9,699 nucleotides of DNA from Acinetobacter sp. (lineage in GTDB: Bacteria > Pseudomonadota > Gammaproteobacteria > Pseudomonadales > Moraxellaceae), in assembly GCA_030152675.1 (NCBI GenBank), contig JASLIY010000275.1, positions 1-9,699 on the forward strand, given 5' to 3'. Below the pieces are notes generated by a model. That model was not told where the DNA came from and did not search any database. It worked only from the letters and a program-made list of their open reading frames with translations. The stretch's first letter is position 1. Every line of letters begins with the position of its first letter. This document shows, one piece after another, positions 6,905 to 9,699 of the stretch. Position numbers and translations under genes: made by a program.

Positions 6905-6909
6905 ATCAT

Positions 6910-7248
6910 ATGAAAGCATTATTTTTGTCGGATGAGATTAATCAGTTTCACACTTCAATGCTTAAATCTGTACTGTTGATCATCGCCTTACTTCCTGCTG
7001 CACATGGTTTACATCAACTGTGGCAAAGCACTGAAGGTGCGAGTCAAATTATTATTGGTTTTGTCAGTATTAGTTTATTTAGTGCATTGAGTATTTTAGG
7101 ATTTATGTGTGCCTTGTGGGCACAGAATTTAAAGCTTACACAAGAACCCGAATCAACAGCACTTGAACGCCGTGTGGTTCAAGTCTATCGCCATGTACCG
7201 ATGTTATTTCTCATGAGTTTGATGTCGTATTTAGCAAGCAAAATTTAG
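6910..7248 (+). CDS. Unrecognised small inner-membrane protein (112 residues)
   Basis: I do not recognise this protein. It is 112 residues long and has three probable membrane helices, about 18-37 (LKSVLLIIALLPAAHGLHQL), 46-71 (IIIGFVSISLFSALSILGFM and on) and 95-110. A short charged N-terminus (MKALFLSDEINQFH) precedes them, and a polar loop with acidic and basic residues (about 73-93, QEPESTALERR) lies between helices 2 and 3. No signal peptidase or lipobox site and no catalytic motif is evident. The gene is supported by the perfect Shine-Dalgarno, a candidate promoter, an unbroken frame ending in TAG, and a strong terminator 47 bp beyond the stop. It stands alone, co-directional with gspG but separated by 335 bp and convergent with lnt, so position gives little help with function. 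Its protein looks native in composition. Function unknown. Confidence 0.78.
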   Translation: MKALFLSDEINQFHTSMLKSVLLIIALLPAAHGLHQLWQSTEGASQIIIGFVSISLFSALSILGFMCALWAQNLKLTQEPESTALERRVVQVYRHVPMLFLMSLMSYLASKI

Positions 7249-7261
7249 TCAGCATGACGCA

Positions 7262-7290
7262 GTACAGATAAAGCTGTACAGGCCGTACAG
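7262..7290. repeat. Three mutually pairing arms GTACAG / CTGTAC / GTACAG
   Basis: GTACAG (7262-7267), CTGTAC (7274-7279) and GTACAG (7285-7290) are exact. The middle arm can pair with either outer arm, through loops of 6 and 5 bases, giving two mutually exclusive hairpins. The outer arms are part of a 9-bp direct repeat GTACAGATA (7262-7270 and 7285-7293). The block lies between the stop codon of the small membrane protein and the terminator. Confidence 0.65.
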
Positions 7291-7294
7291 ATAG

Positions 7295-7330
7295 AAAAGC
7301 CCCGATGACATTGCGTGATCGGGGCTTTTT
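7295..7330 (+). terminator. Intrinsic terminator between the small ORF and lnt, probably bidirectional
   Basis: AAAAGCCCCGAT (7295-7306) and ATCGGGGCTTTT (7318-7329) are perfect reverse complements around an 11-base loop, with GCCCCGAT as the core stem and five T residues at 7326-7330. On the minus strand the matching A-run gives four U residues, so it can also end the leftward ybeX-lnt transcript 24 bp beyond the lnt stop. This is a convincing factor-independent terminator for convergent genes. Confidence 0.92.
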
Positions 7331-7353
7331 CATGTTGCGTTTGGTTTTACCTT

Positions 7354-8910
7354 TTAGCGACGTGACTTAAAGGACACATCCACAACACGTGGTCGATGAA
7401 ACCAACCGAGTAACAGTAATAAGCCCGCAAAGATCAAGATCGGCCAATCACTGAAACGGCTATACCATGTCTGTCCCTGCATCGCAGGCAACTCGCCACG
7501 CAAGATCGCCCGCTGATCTACAGGCGCTTGTTTGACGATATGACCTTGTTCATCGATGAAGGCACTGACACCAGTATTGGTGGCACGAATAATCCAGCGA
7601 CCATTTTCCTTGGCACGCATTTGCACCATTTGCAGATGTTGCCATGGACTTGCCGTCCCGGTAAACCATGCATCATTGGAGACCGTCACCAAATAATCAC
7701 TGTCTTCAGCATTGCGTCGCGTCAGATTGGGATAGGCCACTTCATAGCAGATCGCAGCAGCCAAAACATGGCCTTTGATATGAAAAGGCGATTGTTGCGT
7801 TGGACCACGACTAAAACCACTCATCGAGGGATCATTTTGCAGTGCTGGCAACACCCAACTGAGCATGCCAGATAACGGAATATATTCACCAAAAGGCACC
7901 AGACGTTGTTTCTTGTACAGACCCGAACTTGCGCCAGCGGCCATCATGGTGTTATAGGAAATCGGATGACCTTGTGCGATGGATTGCTCTAGATCAAAAT
8001 ACGGAATCCCCGTGACCCAGGCTGAACCTGATTGCTCCGCTTGTTGACTGATCTTGTCGAGAAAGGGCTTCACATCGAGCTGAAACATCGGAATCGAAGA
8101 CTCCGGCCAAACAATAAGATCACGACCCCATTCGCTTTGACTGAGTTGCTCATAAATATCGAGCGTATCTTTTTGCTTGTCTAATAACCATTTTTGATCT
8201 TGTGGAATATTACCTTGGATCAAGGAAACACTGAGCGGCTTCTCGGTTTTAGGTGTCACAAACTGAATCGCGGATGCTGCCCATGCGCCCAAGATAAAGA
8301 CCGCAGCGGGTACAGCCCAGAACCAGCGTTTACGTAGTAACTCGACCAAGATACAGGCCAGAATAATCACCACGAAAGAGACTGAGAACACGCCAAATAA
8401 CGGCGCATAGTGATCCAAGAAGCGTTCGGTAAAGGCATAACCTGCGAACAACCAAGGGAAGCCCGTAAAGACCCAAGTTTTGGCCCACTCAAACAGCACC
8501 CACAGGGGTGCAAAGGTCAGTGGAGTTTCTGGGAAAAAACGGCGATAGAGCCAACATTGCACAGCGCTAAACAGTCCCATCACCAGCGCCATGATCACAA
8601 TCATCAGCACACTGAGGATGGCATTGGTTTCGCCGTAGACATGGATCGAGGTGTATAACCAAAATGCCCCAACAAACCATAGGCCAAAGCCATAACTCCA
8701 GCCAATCACAAAGGCGTGTTTGGCTGAGCGTTGTCTGAGGCAGGCATAGAGCAAAGCTGGAGATAAGATCGCCAACCACCACCAATGAAAGGGAGCCAGT
8801 GCAAAGCTAAACACGGCACCTGAAATCATCGAGATCAGCAAGGGATAAATCAAAGCAAGAGGTGCGGCATTGGCTGGGGAGGGAAACTTTTTACTAAAAA
8901 AATTTCTCAT
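7354..8910 (-). CDS. lnt: Apolipoprotein N-acyltransferase
   Basis: Inner-membrane enzyme that transfers an acyl chain from a phospholipid to the N-terminal cysteine of apolipoprotein, the last step of lipoprotein maturation after Lgt and LspA. The 518 residues match the family (E. coli 512). Residues about 17-215 are a bundle of membrane helices, 226-475 form the periplasmic nitrilase-like domain, and 487-503 is the final helix. The catalytic triad is visible: Glu270 in LIVWPESS, Lys334 in LYKKQRLVPFGEYIP, and Cys388 in LAAAICYEVAYP. VSNDAWF near 410-416 is also typical. The start ATG overlaps the ybeX stop by four bases (ATGA), so translation is probably coupled; the Shine-Dalgarno itself is weak. 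ybeX-lnt linkage is conserved in gammaproteobacteria. Lnt is essential in E. coli but has been reported dispensable in Acinetobacter. The gene appears intact. Confidence 0.98.
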   Translation of the reverse strand: MRNFFSKKFPSPANAAPLALIYPLLISMISGAVFSFALAPFHWWWLAILSPALLYACLRQRSAKHAFVIGWSYGFGLWFVGAFWLYTSIHVYGETNAILSVLMIVIMALVMGLFSAVQCWLYRRFFPETPLTFAPLWVLFEWAKTWVFTGFPWLFAGYAFTERFLDHYAPLFGVFSVSFVVIILACILVELLRKRWFWAVPAAVFILGAWAASAIQFVTPKTEKPLSVSLIQGNIPQDQKWLLDKQKDTLDIYEQLSQSEWGRDLIVWPESSIPMFQLDVKPFLDKISQQAEQSGSAWVTGIPYFDLEQSIAQGHPISYNTMMAAGASSGLYKKQRLVPFGEYIPLSGMLSWVLPALQNDPSMSGFSRGPTQQSPFHIKGHVLAAAICYEVAYPNLTRRNAEDSDYLVTVSNDAWFTGTASPWQHLQMVQMRAKENGRWIIRATNTGVSAFIDEQGHIVKQAPVDQRAILRGELPAMQGQTWYSRFSDWPILIFAGLLLLLGWFHRPRVVDVSFKSRR

Positions 8911-9699
8911 TGACGCACTGCTCGTATCAAATGAATACTGCGTGAATCGGCTTCAGTGATAGTGAATTGCCAGTTTTCTAGCTCCACCACCTGACCTTGT
9001 AGATCACTCACTAAACCAATCTTTTGTAGCAATAAACCACCGACTGTTTCAACTTCATCGTCTGAGAAATCAGCATCGAGAAAGGAGTTGAAATATTCAA
9101 TCGGTGTTAGGGCTTGCACCAACCAACTGTTGCTATGATCTTGGGTTGGGGTGATAAATTGACCTTCTTCATCAGCATTGTCATGTTCATCTTCGATTTC
9201 ACCCACGATCTCTTCCAAGATGTCCTCTAAGGTCACCAGACCTGAGGTGGTGCCATATTCATCAATCACCACCGCAATATGATTTTGGGTGTTTTTGAGC
9301 ATACGCAGCACTTGATCAGAGCGAGCACTTTCAGGGACATACAATGGTTGTCTCATCAAGACACGGATATCAACCTGCGAGCTGCCTTCGGTGAGGAAGG
9401 GCAACAGGTCTTTGGCGAGCAACATGCCGACCACATTGTCGGGTTGATCGGATGAAAATACTGGGAAACGCGAATGTGCAGACTCGATGAGTACATGCAA
9501 AATTTCAAGTAATTGATCATCTTCTTGAAGACTGACCATCGCAGTACGCGGGGTCATGACTTCACGAATTTTGGTTGCTTGTAAATCTAATACGCCTTCA
9601 AGCATTGCCACCGTATCGGATTCTAAAAAACGTCGTGAATCTTGTACTAATTTTAGTAACTCGTCGCGATTTTCTGGCTCGACTTTCAGCCATTTGCGT
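8907..9699 (-). CDS. ybeX (corC): YbeX/CorC, CBS-domain protein (N-terminus outside window)
   Basis: Cytoplasmic protein of the HlyC/CorC family, historically linked to cobalt and magnesium efflux with CorA and more recently to ribosome and RNA metabolism. The gene enters from the right edge: 263 complete codons are visible, beginning RKWLKVEPENRDELLKLV, which matches the early part of YbeX, so about 25-30 residues are missing. An internal GTG at 9611 is not the start because the frame and homology continue upstream of it. CBS domain 1 spans about 45-102 (REVMTPRTAMV; HSRFPVF), CBS domain 2 about 110-170 (HIAVVIDEYGTTSGLVTLED, then ILEEIVGEI), followed by an acidic linker and the CorC/HlyC C-terminal domain (about 185-262). 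No DUF21 membrane domain precedes the CBS pair, as expected for the short YbeX type. It overlaps lnt by 4 bp and is probably co-transcribed with it. Confidence 0.95.
   Translation of the reverse strand, partial: RKWLKVEPENRDELLKLVQDSRRFLESDTVAMLEGVLDLQATKIREVMTPRTAMVSLQEDDQLLEILHVLIESAHSRFPVFSSDQPDNVVGMLLAKDLLPFLTEGSSQVDIRVLMRQPLYVPESARSDQVLRMLKNTQNHIAVVIDEYGTTSGLVTLEDILEEIVGEIEDEHDNADEEGQFITPTQDHSNSWLVQALTPIEYFNSFLDADFSDDEVETVGGLLLQKIGLVSDLQGQVVELENWQFTITEADSRSIHLIRAVRQ

Larger units (their letters stand above)
6575..6909. other. AT-rich gene-free spacer between gspG and the 112-residue ORF
   Basis: This 335-bp stretch is visibly richer in A and T than its surroundings, especially 6720-6860. 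No open frame longer than about 15 codons with a usable ribosome-binding site was found on the plus strand, and the minus-strand frame reaching into gspG is a shadow. It holds an imperfect hairpin just after gspG (6585-6612: GAA/TTC, then TTTGAA/TTTAAA, with two internal mismatches), an 11-bp dyad (6664-6706), a 6-bp dyad (6710-6723), a perfect TATAAT at 6782-6787 without a matching -35, and a weak promoter and strong ribosome-binding site for the next gene. There is no classical terminator with a T-tract directly behind gspG. Confidence 0.6.

Noticed and set aside
8907..9611. Treating GTG at 9611 as the start of ybeX/corC
   Set aside because: The frame continues upstream without a stop to the window edge and encodes the expected YbeX N-terminal segment, so the real start is outside the window.
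1..9699. Mobile elements, CRISPR arrays, tRNA genes, toxin-antitoxin or phage-defence genes
   Set aside because: I looked for spaced direct repeats, terminal inverted repeats, transposase or integrase motifs, tRNA-like cloverleaf segments and small paired ORFs, and found none; the genes are housekeeping and in expected family forms.

Overview
The window looks like core chromosome of a gammaproteobacterium, most likely Acinetobacter or another member of the Moraxellaceae. That assignment is an inference. It rests on a type II secretion gspF-gspG pair standing alone instead of inside a long gsp operon, on the ybeX(corC)-lnt pair, on the character of the protein sequences, and on a moderate-GC coding background with AT-rich spacers. 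No species call is possible from this sequence alone.

Layout, left to right. Positions 1-4659 are read on the minus strand: priA (replication restart helicase), then a KefB/KefC-type K+/H+ antiporter, then the N-terminal half of hslO (redox chaperone Hsp33), which runs off the left edge. The gaps of 44 and 61 bp, with no convincing terminator in them, suggest one transcription unit in the order priA, kef, hslO. A 175-bp divergent region separates priA from gspF and gspG on the plus strand (4835-6574), which encode the inner-membrane platform and the major pseudopilin of the type II secretion system. A 335-bp AT-rich spacer follows. It holds several dyad symmetries and a promoter/ribosome-binding site for an unrecognised 112-residue membrane protein (6910-7248). 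That gene converges on lnt, and a strong hairpin terminator at 7295-7330 lies between them. The right end, on the minus strand, carries ybeX/corC (5' end outside the window) overlapping lnt by 4 bp.

Functionally these are housekeeping and envelope genes. They cover lipoprotein maturation (Lnt), protein secretion across the outer membrane (GspF/GspG; some Acinetobacter secreted lipases and lipoproteins use this route), electrophile and pH protection (Kef), oxidative protein-damage control (Hsp33) and replication restart (PriA). No tRNA, rRNA, CRISPR array, insertion sequence, integrase or phage gene was seen. I did not find a convincing new multi-gene system. The least explained parts are the 112-residue membrane protein, the structured spacer before it, and three mutually pairing GTACAG/CTGTAC arms just before its terminator.
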